NCBI RefSeq assembly: GCF_900182915.1
Contig: NZ_FXUG01000001.1
Location: forward strand, 744,001-808,000
Source: Neorhodopirellula lusitana
GTDB lineage: Bacteria > Planctomycetota > Planctomycetia > Pirellulales > Pirellulaceae
Reading direction: 5' to 3'
DNA: 64,000 bases
Both the position numbers and the translations under genes were made by a program. Below are positions 18,146 to 27,170 of this stretch, one piece after another (position 1 is the stretch's first letter; each line of letters opens with the position of its first letter). The notes under the pieces were generated by a model, which saw nothing but the letters and a program-made list of their open reading frames with translations, searched no databases and had not been told where the DNA came from.

Positions 18146-18637
18146 ATGAACGACACCCTACCTGACCTTCCGCCCGTTGAGACGATGGATCCGCGCCCGC
18201 AACCAAAGCCCTTGTTTCATTTCTGGCGTTGCTTCTGGCTGACATTCCTTGTGGTGTCGCTGGGCTATGCTTGGCATTGCTTCTACGTTCCCGCGAACGA
18301 GATCGCTTGGGCGAAAGACTACGCTTCGGCGAAGCAGCAAGCAGCCAAGACTGACAAACCGATTCTTCTCTATTTCACTGCCAACTGGTGTGTTCCCTGC
18401 CGCGTCATGAAGCGTCAAGTTTGGGCTGATTCGCAGGTGAAGGAATTGGTCAATGCGGAGTTCGTCCCCGTCGCGATCGACGTGGGCGATCCGGAAAACG
18501 CGGAGGTCATGGCGGCTTACGCCATTCAAGGTCCGCCGGTCACCATCGTTTGCGACTCCCAAGGGGAAGTGTTGGATTGGCGAGCAGGACGAATCAGCCA
18601 ACCGGTCTTCCTCGAATTGCTTGATTCGTCGCATTAG
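18146..18637 (+). CDS. Membrane-anchored thioredoxin-family protein
   Basis: 163 residues. A short cytoplasmic N-terminus, one transmembrane helix (about 28-46, RCFWLTFLVVSLGYAWHCF) and a thioredoxin-fold domain with TANWCVPCRVMK; active-site cysteines are C82 and C85. The cis-Pro loop is QGPPVTIV. It is expected to act as a thiol reductase or oxidase on the outer face of the membrane. The frame is open from 18047, but ATG 18146 starts the natural protein. It lies just inside the right 34-bp repeat; whether it belongs to the island or to the core genome is unclear. Confidence 0.87.
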   Translation: MNDTLPDLPPVETMDPRPQPKPLFHFWRCFWLTFLVVSLGYAWHCFYVPANEIAWAKDYASAKQQAAKTDKPILLYFTANWCVPCRVMKRQVWADSQVKELVNAEFVPVAIDVGDPENAEVMAAYAIQGPPVTIVCDSQGEVLDWRAGRISQPVFLELLDSSH

Positions 18638-18782
18638 CTGAGCGGTGGTTTCGAAAGGATTTACACGACGTGCAGGATGATGCGTTCATCAGGTCCATGC
18701 TGCACGACAGGCAGGAAGCCACTCAACATGTAGCCGACTCAGGCCCTGAGTCGGCCCAACTCGTAGATCAACCACAAACTCT

Positions 18783-18816
18783 GGGTGCTGCGTTGGGTGC
18801 CATGCACCCAATTTCG
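18783..18816 (+). repeat. 34-bp direct repeat, right copy (island boundary candidate)
   Basis: Second copy of the 9304-9337 repeat, two mismatches, same orientation. Its centre GGGTGCCATGCACCC is a perfect 6-bp-arm inverted repeat. A further partial GATGCACCCGCTTTCGC follows at 18816-18832. Confidence 0.65.
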
Positions 18817-19045
18817 ATGCACCCGCTTTCGCTTGCCTGACAATAGTCGTCACTAGCGTCGCGGGCCAATATCGGCAATTGCGAAATTCGACTTGAGACA
18901 AACTTTTCATTTCTCTAGTGTTAACCGCTGGCGAATTACCGCAATGGATCGCGGCCAGTTTTGCCTTCTGCACCGCTTTCAATTGCACGCATCAAATTCG
19001 CACCGCATCGGATTTCGCACCGCTCGGATAATGGAGTGTCCGCTC

Positions 19046-20869
19046 ATGTCAGATACTGTTTCCCGTACTAACCAACCACGCTTTCGTGCCACCCGCGTAG
19101 CTTCTCGCTATCAGGTTCGCCAAGCTTTGGTCTTTATCGCCGCCCTGGCCGCTATTTCGATGGGGCTGTCGCAATTGCGAGCCAGCGCCGCGGAATCTTC
19201 GGTTGTCGCGGTTGTCAACGCGGATCCCATTAGTCGAGACGCGCTCGGCGATGCGGTTCTGCAACGTTACGGCACCGACGTGCTGGACAACCTGGTGAAT
19301 CAGCACTTGATCATGCAGGAGTGCAAGAAGAACGGCATCGACATCTCGGCGGAAGACGTTCGTACCGAAGTCTTGCGTGTGGCGAAGAAGTTTGGCTTGT
19401 CGCTGGAAAGCTACCTGCAACTTTTGCAGGAAGAACGCGATATCACTCCGGACCAATACAGCCGTGAAATCATTTGGCCCATGCTGGCACTGCGAGCCTT
19501 GGTGTCGGATCAGGTCGAGGTGACCCAAGAAGAATTCAATCGAGCTTTCCTGTCACAGTTCGGCGAGGCCATCAAATGCCGAATGATCATGGTCAGTGAT
19601 CCCACCCAAGCCAACCAACTGCAGTCCCAAGCTCAAGTGGATCCCGGAAGTTTCGTTCGCCTTGCAAAAGAGTTCAGCGAAGACGAAACCAGCGCGAGCG
19701 TTGGTGGTTTGATCCCGCCCATCCGCCGATACATGGGCGATTCGAATTTGGAAGAAGCAGCCTTTGCACTGAAGGACGGGGAAGTTTCACCGGTGTTGCA
19801 GATTGGCGACCAGTGGATTTTCCTGCAAGCGGTTCGCCGTATGCCTGCCAGTCATCCCAGCCCGCAAGCTTTGCCAGCGATTAAAGAACAGATCGCTGAC
19901 CGAATTCGTGACGAGAAAATGAAGGTCGCTGCCGGCGAACTTTTCGAGAAGCTGCAAAAGGAGTCCAAGGTCGTCAAGGTTCTTGGCAATCCGGAAGCAT
20001 CACAACAGCACCCTGGTGTTGCCGCCATCATCAATGGTCAACAAATCTCGATTGCCGCGGTTGCGGATAAATGCATCAAGCGTCACGGCGAAGAAGTGCT
20101 GGAAGGCGAGATCAATCGCAAGTTGCTTGCTCAGGCTCTGAAGTCGTCGGGTAAAACAGTGACTCAAGCCGACATCGACCAAGAGATCACGCGTGCGGCC
20201 ATCAGCTATGGCTATATCCGCAGCGATGGAAAAGCAGACACCGATGCTTGGATGCAAACGATCGTTTCCCAGGGTAAGTCCACTGAAAAAATCTACGTGC
20301 AAGACGCCGTTTGGCCCAGCGTTGCACTCAAGAAACTTGTCGAAGACTCGGTGCAATTGAGCCAAGACGACATGCAAAAAGGATTCGCGTCCGCGTTTGG
20401 CCCGCGAGCCGAGGTGCTGGCGATCGTTTTGTCAGATCAACGTACCGCCCAAAAGGTTTGGGAAATGGCACGAGATAACGCCAGCGAAGACTTCTTTGGA
20501 CAACTCGCCGAGCAATACAGTATCGAGCCCACCTCGTCGAGCAACTTTGGCAAGGTGCCACCGATCCGGCAGTTTGGCGGCCAACCTGCGATCGAAAAAG
20601 AAGCCTTCGCCATGAAGCCGGGTGAACTAAGCGGCATCATCGCGACCGGCGACAAGTACATCGTCTTGCGTTGCCAAGGTTTCACTGAGCCCATCGTTTC
20701 CGATTTCGAAGCGGTCCGCGAAGAACTCGAACGAGACCTGATCGAAAAGAAGACGAACCTCGCAATGGGCGTCAAATTTGATGAGCTGAAGCAGCGAGCT
20801 GAGATTGATAACTTCTTCTCGGTCAGCAAAGCTGCACCTCGCGTCGCAACGCGATCCGGGGGACGCTAG
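19046..20869 (+). CDS. Exported peptidyl-prolyl isomerase with two PpiC (parvulin) domains
   Basis: 607 residues. An N-terminal hydrophobic segment (about 24-45, ALVFIAALAAISMGLSQLRA) exports or anchors it. SurA_N-like helical parts (VVAVVNADPISRDALGD and later VAAIINGQQISIAAVAD) each precede a parvulin domain: about 172-268 (FVRLAKEFSEDETSASVGG) and 451-548 (FFGQLAEQYSIEPTSSSNFG). The protein is thus an internal duplication of SurA_N-PpiC. Role: folding of exported proteins. Start ATG 19046 has GGAG nine bases upstream; the frame extends to 18893 but the extension overlaps the repeat region and looks non-coding. Confidence 0.88.
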   Translation: MSDTVSRTNQPRFRATRVASRYQVRQALVFIAALAAISMGLSQLRASAAESSVVAVVNADPISRDALGDAVLQRYGTDVLDNLVNQHLIMQECKKNGIDISAEDVRTEVLRVAKKFGLSLESYLQLLQEERDITPDQYSREIIWPMLALRALVSDQVEVTQEEFNRAFLSQFGEAIKCRMIMVSDPTQANQLQSQAQVDPGSFVRLAKEFSEDETSASVGGLIPPIRRYMGDSNLEEAAFALKDGEVSPVLQIGDQWIFLQAVRRMPASHPSPQALPAIKEQIADRIRDEKMKVAAGELFEKLQKESKVVKVLGNPEASQQHPGVAAIINGQQISIAAVADKCIKRHGEEVLEGEINRKLLAQALKSSGKTVTQADIDQEITRAAISYGYIRSDGKADTDAWMQTIVSQGKSTEKIYVQDAVWPSVALKKLVEDSVQLSQDDMQKGFASAFGPRAEVLAIVLSDQRTAQKVWEMARDNASEDFFGQLAEQYSIEPTSSSNFGKVPPIRQFGGQPAIEKEAFAMKPGELSGIIATGDKYIVLRCQGFTEPIVSDFEAVREELERDLIEKKTNLAMGVKFDELKQRAEIDNFFSVSKAAPRVATRSGGR

Positions 20870-20888
20870 GTCGCCTTGAGCGTGCCGC

Positions 20889-20922
20889 GTTGAGGCTGCT
20901 CGCTTGTTGAGGCTGCTCGCTT
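20889..20922 (+). repeat. 17-bp tandem duplication
   Basis: GTTGAGGCTGCTCGCTT occurs twice back to back, directly after the PpiC gene. The remaining 180 bp up to the minus-strand gene end hold nothing recognised. Confidence 0.7.
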
Positions 20923-21103
20923 ACAGCGAAGAAGCTTCGGCAAGAGTCCAGCCCGGTCGTCCTCGGAAGCCCGGGAATTGTTGGGAGATCGAGAATCCTC
21001 GGAAGATCCGGCGGACGCTTAACGAGTTCAACACTTTCAATCTTGCCCATGCATTGTCCGTCACTGGCCGATGCATGGGTTTTTGCATGGAATGTAGTGT
21101 TGG

Positions 21104-22528
21104 CTACCAGCGGCGACGTGACCGCGTTCGGCCTCCGGCGCGGCGGGCATGTTCGCTTAAGGCTCCCGCTGCCGCATGGGCCATCGCATTGATCATGACC
21201 TGCGTCATTGGGTGAGTCGCTACTTTGGTGATGCGGTCCATCGTGGTAGGGCCCCAGTTCTGGCTCCGCCGAATCGATTGCCAAACGTCATCCACGTCCG
21301 CGGGACTGTTTGCTCGGTCCAGATAGCCGGTGACGTCCAGCGAATCTGAAAACTGGCTGTTGGCTCGATCGAATCCCGATGCACGGAATCGCTGGACGAG
21401 TCTTCCAATCGCTTCGTGCACTTGTTGGCCCATTTGAAGTTGGTCTTGTTGCCGCGATGCGGCCAGTTCCGTTCGATCCATTTCAGATTCAACACCGCGA
21501 AGGGAGGCGACAATTTGGTCGTCGGTTATTTCAGGGGTCCGGCGTGCCTCTTGTCGAAGTTGATCCGACTCGGTGCGAGATAGCATCCCACGGAAGACAC
21601 TGATGGCTTCCTGGTAGTAGTCGCACTGTGGGTCTTCGAACTCATTCAATTCGGCTTGGATGCTTTCGCACTTTTGACCGGTCGCTGAAAGCTGCGTCAA
21701 CGCCGACTTGCGTTCATCCTGCAACGCTTCCACGGCGCGGATTTGGGCGAGCAAACCAAATCGATCGGACGCTTCGTTGCGATGACGTTGCAGTTCGTCT
21801 AGCACGGTGTCCAGTGCCAAACGATCCTCGGCAATGATCTTTCGCATTGTTTCGGGCGTGTTGGTTAGATAGTCATAACTCCGCTTCGCCTCGCGGTAGT
21901 TCACAAGCTTTCCAATCCACCGATCCATGCTGCGGTTCAGCCCACGGTGCTTGTATTCCGACGTGCCGAACTTGCGTTCTTTCAAGTAGCTGAAGAGTTT
22001 GTCTTCATCGTACGCGGGAAGTTTACGAGCGGCGTCTTGGCTGACTTCGTCTAGGTTCGCTTCGGCGCGTTCCAGTGCGACCTCCGCCATGGATGCTCGC
22101 TGAGATAGGTCGACGAACTCGGACTTTTCTTGCAAGTACTTCTCGACTTGGTCAGCCACTTCGGTTTGTCGTTGTTCGGCTTGGTCGAGTCGCTCGTTCA
22201 GACGATCCAAATCGGCTTCTTGCCCATTGCGGATCGTGTTTTGGTCCTTGAGTTCCTCGTCGAGCTCGTGGACGCGGTGCTCCTTGCGCAACAAGATCTC
22301 TCGCATCGTTGGCCGGATCTCGGCCCAGGTTTGCTGAATCGATTCTGGCGTCAGGTCTGGCAGGTAGTACTTCGCGAGTTTGGTCAGCGTGTCGCTTCGA
22401 TCGTCTTCGAGCCGTTCTCGTTGTGCGGCGACTTGGCTCAACTGAGCCCGCAGTGATTCCAGCCGAGCGGCGGCTTGTTCGTATGCGGAAATGAGTTGTC
22501 GGTGAACATGAGGACCAGGAATCGGCAT
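21104..22528 (-). CDS. Unrecognised coiled-coil protein
   Basis: 474 residues, overwhelmingly helical with heptad repeats from about 12 to 160 (LISAYEQAAARLESLRAQL, RVHELDEELKDQNTIRNG) and again at 240-400. No signal peptide, no transmembrane helix. The C-terminus is very basic (RRAGGRTRSRRRW), possibly for nucleic acid or membrane binding. It is the second gene of a minus-strand pair, 45 bp after the 150-residue membrane protein, and divergent from the helical protein at 23203. I do not recognise a function; a scaffold or tether at the membrane with its neighbours is an inference. Confidence 0.82.
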   Translation of the reverse strand: MPIPGPHVHRQLISAYEQAAARLESLRAQLSQVAAQRERLEDDRSDTLTKLAKYYLPDLTPESIQQTWAEIRPTMREILLRKEHRVHELDEELKDQNTIRNGQEADLDRLNERLDQAEQRQTEVADQVEKYLQEKSEFVDLSQRASMAEVALERAEANLDEVSQDAARKLPAYDEDKLFSYLKERKFGTSEYKHRGLNRSMDRWIGKLVNYREAKRSYDYLTNTPETMRKIIAEDRLALDTVLDELQRHRNEASDRFGLLAQIRAVEALQDERKSALTQLSATGQKCESIQAELNEFEDPQCDYYQEAISVFRGMLSRTESDQLRQEARRTPEITDDQIVASLRGVESEMDRTELAASRQQDQLQMGQQVHEAIGRLVQRFRASGFDRANSQFSDSLDVTGYLDRANSPADVDDVWQSIRRSQNWGPTTMDRITKVATHPMTQVMINAMAHAAAGALSEHARRAGGRTRSRRRW

Positions 22529-22573
22529 CGTCGCGACCAGAAAAGAACAGAAACAAAAAGCAGCATCTCGAAA

Positions 22574-23026
22574 CTAAAAGAACAACCACGAACAAGCCGC
22601 GCCCACTGTCACAGCCGCTGCTGCGATGCGGTATCGATAAATCCAACAGTGTGCCATGAACGTTTGGAATCCTCGTTTGGGCGGCTGATAGGTGTGCAGC
22701 CCAGCCAGGTACTGGTCGATCGCGGCATCGATTTCCGCTTCGGTAACGCGGTCCCCGGATAGCTCCGCCGTCCGCATCAGCTTCTTGCGAAGTCGGACAC
22801 GCACCTCGTCATGCCGGAACATCTCCTCGGCACTCTCACGTTGCTCTCGCATTTCACGAGCAACGTCCATGACCCGCAAGGTTTCTGCGATTGTCATCTC
22901 TTCGCCGGGCATTTTCGTTTCCGAACGCCGCTGACGTAGTTCCGCTGGGGAAGCCGCCACCGGTGCCGATTCACCGGCTGACCTCGGGGCGGGGGCTTGA
23001 GCGTGAGCGTTAGCTGAACCTGTCAT
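22574..23026 (-). CDS. Small tail-anchored helical protein, possibly DUF6384 family
   Basis: 150 residues. A Pro/Ala-rich N-terminus (1-35), then MTIAETLRVMDVAREMREQ and VRVRLRKKLMRTAELSG with VTEAEIDAAIDQYL, and a single C-terminal transmembrane segment (IAAAAVTVGAACSWLFF) at the very end. The TIAE.LRVMDVAR and EAEID.AI..Y patterns fit what I recall of DUF6384, a family of unknown function; that assignment needs a profile search. It is the first gene of the minus-strand pair and probably shares a 176-bp divergent promoter region with the gene at 23203. Confidence 0.78.
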   Translation of the reverse strand: MTGSANAHAQAPAPRSAGESAPVAASPAELRQRRSETKMPGEEMTIAETLRVMDVAREMREQRESAEEMFRHDEVRVRLRKKLMRTAELSGDRVTEAEIDAAIDQYLAGLHTYQPPKRGFQTFMAHCWIYRYRIAAAAVTVGAACSWLFF

Positions 23027-23202
23027 CGCGGATCATCAAAATGAGTGTCAGAAAAGGCGAGTATCGCGGAGGAGACTCCCCAAAGATAACCGCCGATCGC
23101 TCGATATTCGATAGCCCCGCCTGATTGCTCGACAGACACCAAAGGCTTAACTTGTTGAGTGTCCATTTACTTGTCTTTTCCCGTTTTCACGAGTTTTAGG
23201 CC

Positions 23203-24450
23203 ATGAGCCAGCAAGCACAAGCCAATGCACCCGATCCGGAGGAGTCGGCGAAACAGACCGCCCCGCCGATCCAGCTCGACACGCAGTCGACGTCGATGCG
23301 GGATTATCTCGATCGAGCACTCGAAACACTGAAAAGGTTCGGTGGCGACAAGAACCAAGCCCCGCAAGAACTGATCACGTTGCTGGAAGACGTGAAGTAT
23401 CTCGACGAAGGCAAAGTGCTGGCGATCGCGGAAGTGATTAAGCACATGAGTGCCTTCAACGCGTTGGTGCGTGAGAATATCGAGAGTGTTCAGATTGGCA
23501 ATCGCTACATGGACATCACTCAAATGTTTGATTCCATCCGCGAGGACAGCAAACGGCTGATCGCCCAACTCGATGACGGCAAAATCAGCGGGACCGAAAA
23601 GGTGTCCAACTGGTGGATGAAAATGCGGCGTGGGACACCCAGCGATCGTTTTGATGACATCATTCAGGTATACGGTTCAGTCGCCAAGGACACGAAGGAC
23701 GCGCTGAAAACCGAAGAACTGATCATGGACGCGTACATCGACTTCCGCTTTGCCTTGAAGGAAGCCGAAGTCCTTGCACGGGAGTTGCTCGACACCCACC
23801 TGCCAATCCTGGAAGCAGCCAAGAATGGCTTGGCCGATGCACAAACCGCCTTAGATGAATACGCCGGTGCGGACGAAGGTGGTAAAAGCAAACTCGAGTT
23901 GCGCCGCGATGAAGCTCGATTCAAGTTCGAGGATGAAGACAAGACCTACCAGCTTCTCAAGGACATCGCTGAAAATCTTGAGATTGGCTACGATGTCGGT
24001 GAAACGCTGATCACCAAGCTGAAGCAAACCCACGACGTGAAAGAACGTGTGTTCCGCCGAGCGGTCACCTTCTTTACCACCAATGAACACGTCTTCACGA
24101 TCCTGGGGACGGTTTACACCAGCCAGCATGGTTTGCACGAAGTCACGCAAGCGACCGAGGCGATGAAGGAAGGGGTCAACAAGGGCCTGGAAGACGTTGC
24201 TAGTTTAGGCCGTGAACTCGAACGAGCCGCCCTGAAGGCTGGCTACGGAAGCACGATCGACCCCGAGTCGGTTCAGAAACTGGTCGATTCGATCAGTGGA
24301 TTCCAGATCGAGTCGCTGCAGATGATCGCGGAACTGCGCAAGGAAAGCGAAGAAAGCACCAAGGCGATTCGCAAGAGTGTCGAAGAGGGCAAGAAGAAGT
24401 ACCAAGAAACACTTGGTCGCTACGCTCGCGGCGACTCCTTGGTCGGCTAA
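23203..24450 (+). CDS. Helical protein, distantly TelA-like
   Basis: 415 residues, almost entirely helical, no signal peptide or transmembrane helix. Segments such as VSNWWMKMRRGTPSDRFDD, LKEAEVLARELLDTHLPIL and a C-terminal VQKLVDSISGFQIESLQMI followed by a charged coiled coil (ELRKESEESTKAIRKSVEEG) resemble the layout of TelA/KlaA toxic-anion-resistance proteins, but I cannot confirm membership by eye. Divergent from the tail-anchored/coiled-coil pair at 21-23 kb; the three probably work together at the membrane. A perfect 10-bp-arm hairpin follows the stop. Confidence 0.8.
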   Translation: MSQQAQANAPDPEESAKQTAPPIQLDTQSTSMRDYLDRALETLKRFGGDKNQAPQELITLLEDVKYLDEGKVLAIAEVIKHMSAFNALVRENIESVQIGNRYMDITQMFDSIREDSKRLIAQLDDGKISGTEKVSNWWMKMRRGTPSDRFDDIIQVYGSVAKDTKDALKTEELIMDAYIDFRFALKEAEVLARELLDTHLPILEAAKNGLADAQTALDEYAGADEGGKSKLELRRDEARFKFEDEDKTYQLLKDIAENLEIGYDVGETLITKLKQTHDVKERVFRRAVTFFTTNEHVFTILGTVYTSQHGLHEVTQATEAMKEGVNKGLEDVASLGRELERAALKAGYGSTIDPESVQKLVDSISGFQIESLQMIAELRKESEESTKAIRKSVEEGKKKYQETLGRYARGDSLVG

Positions 24451-24486
24451 CGCGGTTTCGCGTTTGAGTGTCAGTGGGAACAACCA

Positions 24487-24528
24487 CAATGGCCAGGTCA
24501 AGTCTCTTGCGAGCTGATCTGGCCATTG
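24487..24528 (+). terminator. Hairpin terminator candidate after the TelA-like gene
   Basis: CAATGGCCAG at 24487-24496 and its exact reverse complement CTGGCCATTG at 24519-24528, loop 22 bases, followed by AATTTT. The weak T-run and long loop make the termination role likely rather than certain. Confidence 0.5.
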
Positions 24529-24660
24529 GCAATTTTAGGGATGGTTGGGCTCGCCGTTCCACTTAAGTTTTCTAGCTCACCACTCTTTGGGTCGCTCACG
24601 TCTCTGCTGGGCTGCCCGTTTGCTGTGTTGCCTGCGTACTTCCCAGCCAACCCGTGCATG

Positions 24661-25371
24661 CTATTGGGAATCGGCTGCGTTCTGGATCCGTGCCGCTGCA
24701 TCACCCAGGAGGGCGACCATCGCTGCTCGAGCTTGCTCTGGCTTTCGGTCGCAGATCGCTTTGGCGACTGCTTGGTGGGGCGGTATCGACGTTCGGTTGT
24801 CAGTAGCTTGTCGATTGGTGACTCGTAGGCTCGATTCGAGCGAAACGCTGATCACGTTGGCAACCGGCGAGAAAAATGGGTTTGCCGTGGCGTGCAAGAT
24901 CTCCGTGTGGAACTTCAGATCCGCTTGCAGGAAAGCCTCGAGGTTGTCGGTGTTATCCGCCATCTCTTGGCACGCCGTCTCGATCTTCCGCAAATCTTCG
25001 TCGCTGCCGCGTTCGGCAGCCAATGCGGCTGCCGCGGGCTCAATCGCTTGACGAAACTCCGTCAAGTGAAACAGCAGCTGACCACTGTCATCGGCTTGCG
25101 TTTGCCAATCGAGGACTTCCGGGTCCAGGTAATTCCAAGACCGAGCCGGCTGCACGATGGTGCCTCGTTTGGCTCGCGATTGAACCAAACCCTTTGCTGC
25201 GAGCGACTTAATCGCTTCGCGAATCACGGTGCGGCTGACTCCCATCGTGTCGCACAACGCCACCTCTTGGGGCAGCGGATCACCAGGATTCCATTCACCA
25301 GCCAAAATTTTGCACCCTAAGTCATGGACGACTTGGCCACAAAGATTTCGCCGGGATCTCATGTTTTCCAT
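24661..25371 (-). CDS. FadR-subfamily GntR transcriptional regulator (copy 1)
   Basis: About 236 residues from the ATG at 25371. Winged helix-turn-helix (RNLCGQVVHDLGCKILAGEW, then MGVSRTVIREAIKSLAAKGL and RAKRGTIVQP) and a C-terminal FCD ligand domain with FRQAIEPAAAALAAERG, DLKFHTEILHATANPF and HQAVAKAICDRKPEQAR; the metal-binding Asp and His residues of FCD domains are present. Such regulators respond to sugar acids and other carboxylates. It is about 65 percent similar by eye to the second GntR at 27171. It is divergent from DUF1559 copy 2. I infer control of the carrageenan locus by a sugar-acid intermediate. The frame runs to 25419, but the added residues look unnatural. Confidence 0.88.
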   Translation of the reverse strand: MENMRSRRNLCGQVVHDLGCKILAGEWNPGDPLPQEVALCDTMGVSRTVIREAIKSLAAKGLVQSRAKRGTIVQPARSWNYLDPEVLDWQTQADDSGQLLFHLTEFRQAIEPAAAALAAERGSDEDLRKIETACQEMADNTDNLEAFLQADLKFHTEILHATANPFFSPVANVISVSLESSLRVTNRQATDNRTSIPPHQAVAKAICDRKPEQARAAMVALLGDAAARIQNAADSQ

Positions 25372-25534
25372 CTTTGAGGTTATCGCATCAGGGTAGGTTT
25401 TTGAGCATTGCCCCCGCATTTCAAGGGGAAAGCGGTGAGTAGACAGGTTTCCCCAACATTCTACAAGCTTTCGCCTGAGCTTAGTTGCAAAACGATGCCG
25501 CTAAAGCAAATCAAGGTCTGGTAGGGAGACGCTA

Positions 25535-25565
25535 TTGACAAGCTCTTTAAAAGTAATACAATAAG
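25535..25565 (+). promoter_or_regulatory. Sigma70-type promoter overlapping putative GntR operator, upstream of DUF1559 copy 2
   Basis: TTGACA (25535-25540), 16-bp spacer, TACAAT (25557-25562). The -10 region lies inside AAGTAATACAATAAG (25551-25565), whose reverse complement contains TATTGTATTAC, close to the sites at 27934, 33207 and 57437. A GGGG-rich stem (CAGGGGGGAATCCTCCTG) occurs in the presumed leader at 25600-25617. Confidence 0.55.
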
Positions 25566-25696
25566 ATTCTCGTGGGTTTGGGTAACACTGGTCATCAGAC
25601 AGGGGGGAATCCTCCTGAGGTGGCTCAGAAAGTACGCCCATGTCGATGTACGAGCTTTTTAGTGTGTTGTAATTCTTTCAAGTTGGAGTGTGGAGC

Positions 25697-26935
25697 ATGA
25701 AGGGTCTTTTAAGAATCGCCGGCGGTCCCGGTCGTCGTGGATTTACCTTGGTTGAACTGTTAGTGGTGATCGCCATCATCGGCGTTTTGGTTGGCTTGCT
25801 GTTGCCGGCGGTACAAGCGGCTCGGGAAGCGGCTCGACGTATGAGTTGCAGTAATAACTTCAAGCAAATCGGTTTGGGCATCCATAACTATCACTCGGCC
25901 TATAAGCAATTGCCGCAGCACGGCGGTGGTACGACCGGTGGTAAGAAGTTTCCAGTGGATGGTCAGAATGCCTACGATGAGACGGAGAGTCACAATCGGC
26001 TTCGACTGAGCATCCTGGTGGGATTAATGCCGTTCATCGAGGGGCAGTCGCTGTGGGAGCAAATTAGCAATCCCAATGCTCTTAACGACGATGGCACAAC
26101 CCGCACTCCTGTGCCGTGGCCAGCGATGGGGCCGACTCCAGAGAACGATGAATATGGCCCATGGATGACAAACATCCCGACTCTGCGATGTCCTAGTGAT
26201 CCCGGTGTCGGGTTGCCGGGGTTGGGGCGAACGAATTATGTGGCGTCCATCGGGGACTCCGTCGTTGCAGCGGTAAGAGGGCCCTACGGTGGGACCGGAA
26301 CTCAAATGACCGATTTGTCGAATTCGGAGGAAGCGAGAGCATCCGCACGCGGCTTCTTCAGGATCCGTGAGAAGACTAGTTTCCGTGATTGCTTGGATGG
26401 TTTGTCAAACACGATCGCAATGGGCGAGATCGCAACGGATCTTGGTGACAATGACAAGCGGACGATTTTGTTGAACAAGAACAATCTATTCAAAGCATGG
26501 CAGCCGGGCTTTGCGCCTAATAGTTGTGAGAGTACGACGTACATCGATGCCTCGCGTCCACAATTTTGGAATGCAACTTACTCCGGCACGACCTCCACGA
26601 GAGGCCGCGGGTATCAGTGGGCCGAGCACTATCCTAACTACGGAGCAGTGACGACCATCATGCCGCCTAATAAGGCACTTTGCGGAAGTGCGAACAATGA
26701 CCAAAACGGCATCATCGCGCCTCCATCGAGTCGCCATCAAGGCGGTGTTCACATCTTGATGGGTGACGGTGCCGTGAAGTTCATCACCGATTCGATCGAG
26801 GCAGGCAATTCCGCAGCCGAACAGGTTGGTGCGGGAAGAGCTGGTGACGCCGCACCTGGTTCGGCAAGTCCATATGGCCTTTGGGGCAAGCTTGGAACGC
26901 GTGCGATCCGGGAAGTCATCGACGAAGAATTCTAG
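25697..26935 (+). CDS. DUF1559 domain protein with type IV pilin-like N-terminus (copy 2)
   Basis: About 412 residues. Leader ending RRG, then [18 protein letters not shown] and [18 protein letters not shown]-terminal [19 protein letters not shown] signature. As with the other DUF1559 proteins here, export through a pseudopilin pathway is expected and the function is unknown. ATG 25697 has GGAG eight bases upstream; the GTG at 25688 overlaps that site. It sits between two GntR regulators at the head of the carrageenan locus and carries one of the shared operator-like motifs in its promoter, so it may be induced with the locus and act at the cell surface in polysaccharide contact, an inference from location. 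Confidence 0.93.
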   Translation: MKGLLRIAGGPGRRGFTLVELLVVIAIIGVLVGLLLPAVQAAREAARRMSCSNNFKQIGLGIHNYHSAYKQLPQHGGGTTGGKKFPVDGQNAYDETESHNRLRLSILVGLMPFIEGQSLWEQISNPNALNDDGTTRTPVPWPAMGPTPENDEYGPWMTNIPTLRCPSDPGVGLPGLGRTNYVASIGDSVVAAVRGPYGGTGTQMTDLSNSEEARASARGFFRIREKTSFRDCLDGLSNTIAMGEIATDLGDNDKRTILLNKNNLFKAWQPGFAPNSCESTTYIDASRPQFWNATYSGTTSTRGRGYQWAEHYPNYGAVTTIMPPNKALCGSANNDQNGIIAPPSSRHQGGVHILMGDGAVKFITDSIEAGNSAAEQVGAGRAGDAAPGSASPYGLWGKLGTRAIREVIDEEF

Positions 26936-27170
26936 TCGGCAACGTATTGGGTAAAATCAGCCAACACGCGATGCGTGGTTTTAAAGGCTCGGCGTTCCAT
27001 GCGGGATTCCGGGCTTTTTTTCTTGTCGTTCCGCAGTGCATTTTGGCCAGTGCTTCTAGCTTGTGCTTTGCGGTTCAGTGTCCACAACGTCGGGCTGATG
27101 CCCTGTGCCGATACAGATGTAGCGGAAGGGATCGCGGTTCGTTATCGCTCCAATCTTGCAGGTCGCCGAG

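Noticed and set aside
22130-22456. Plus-strand frame opposite the coiled-coil gene
   Set aside because: Hydrophobic Leu/Val translation is the expected antisense of a Glu/Gln-rich coiled coil.
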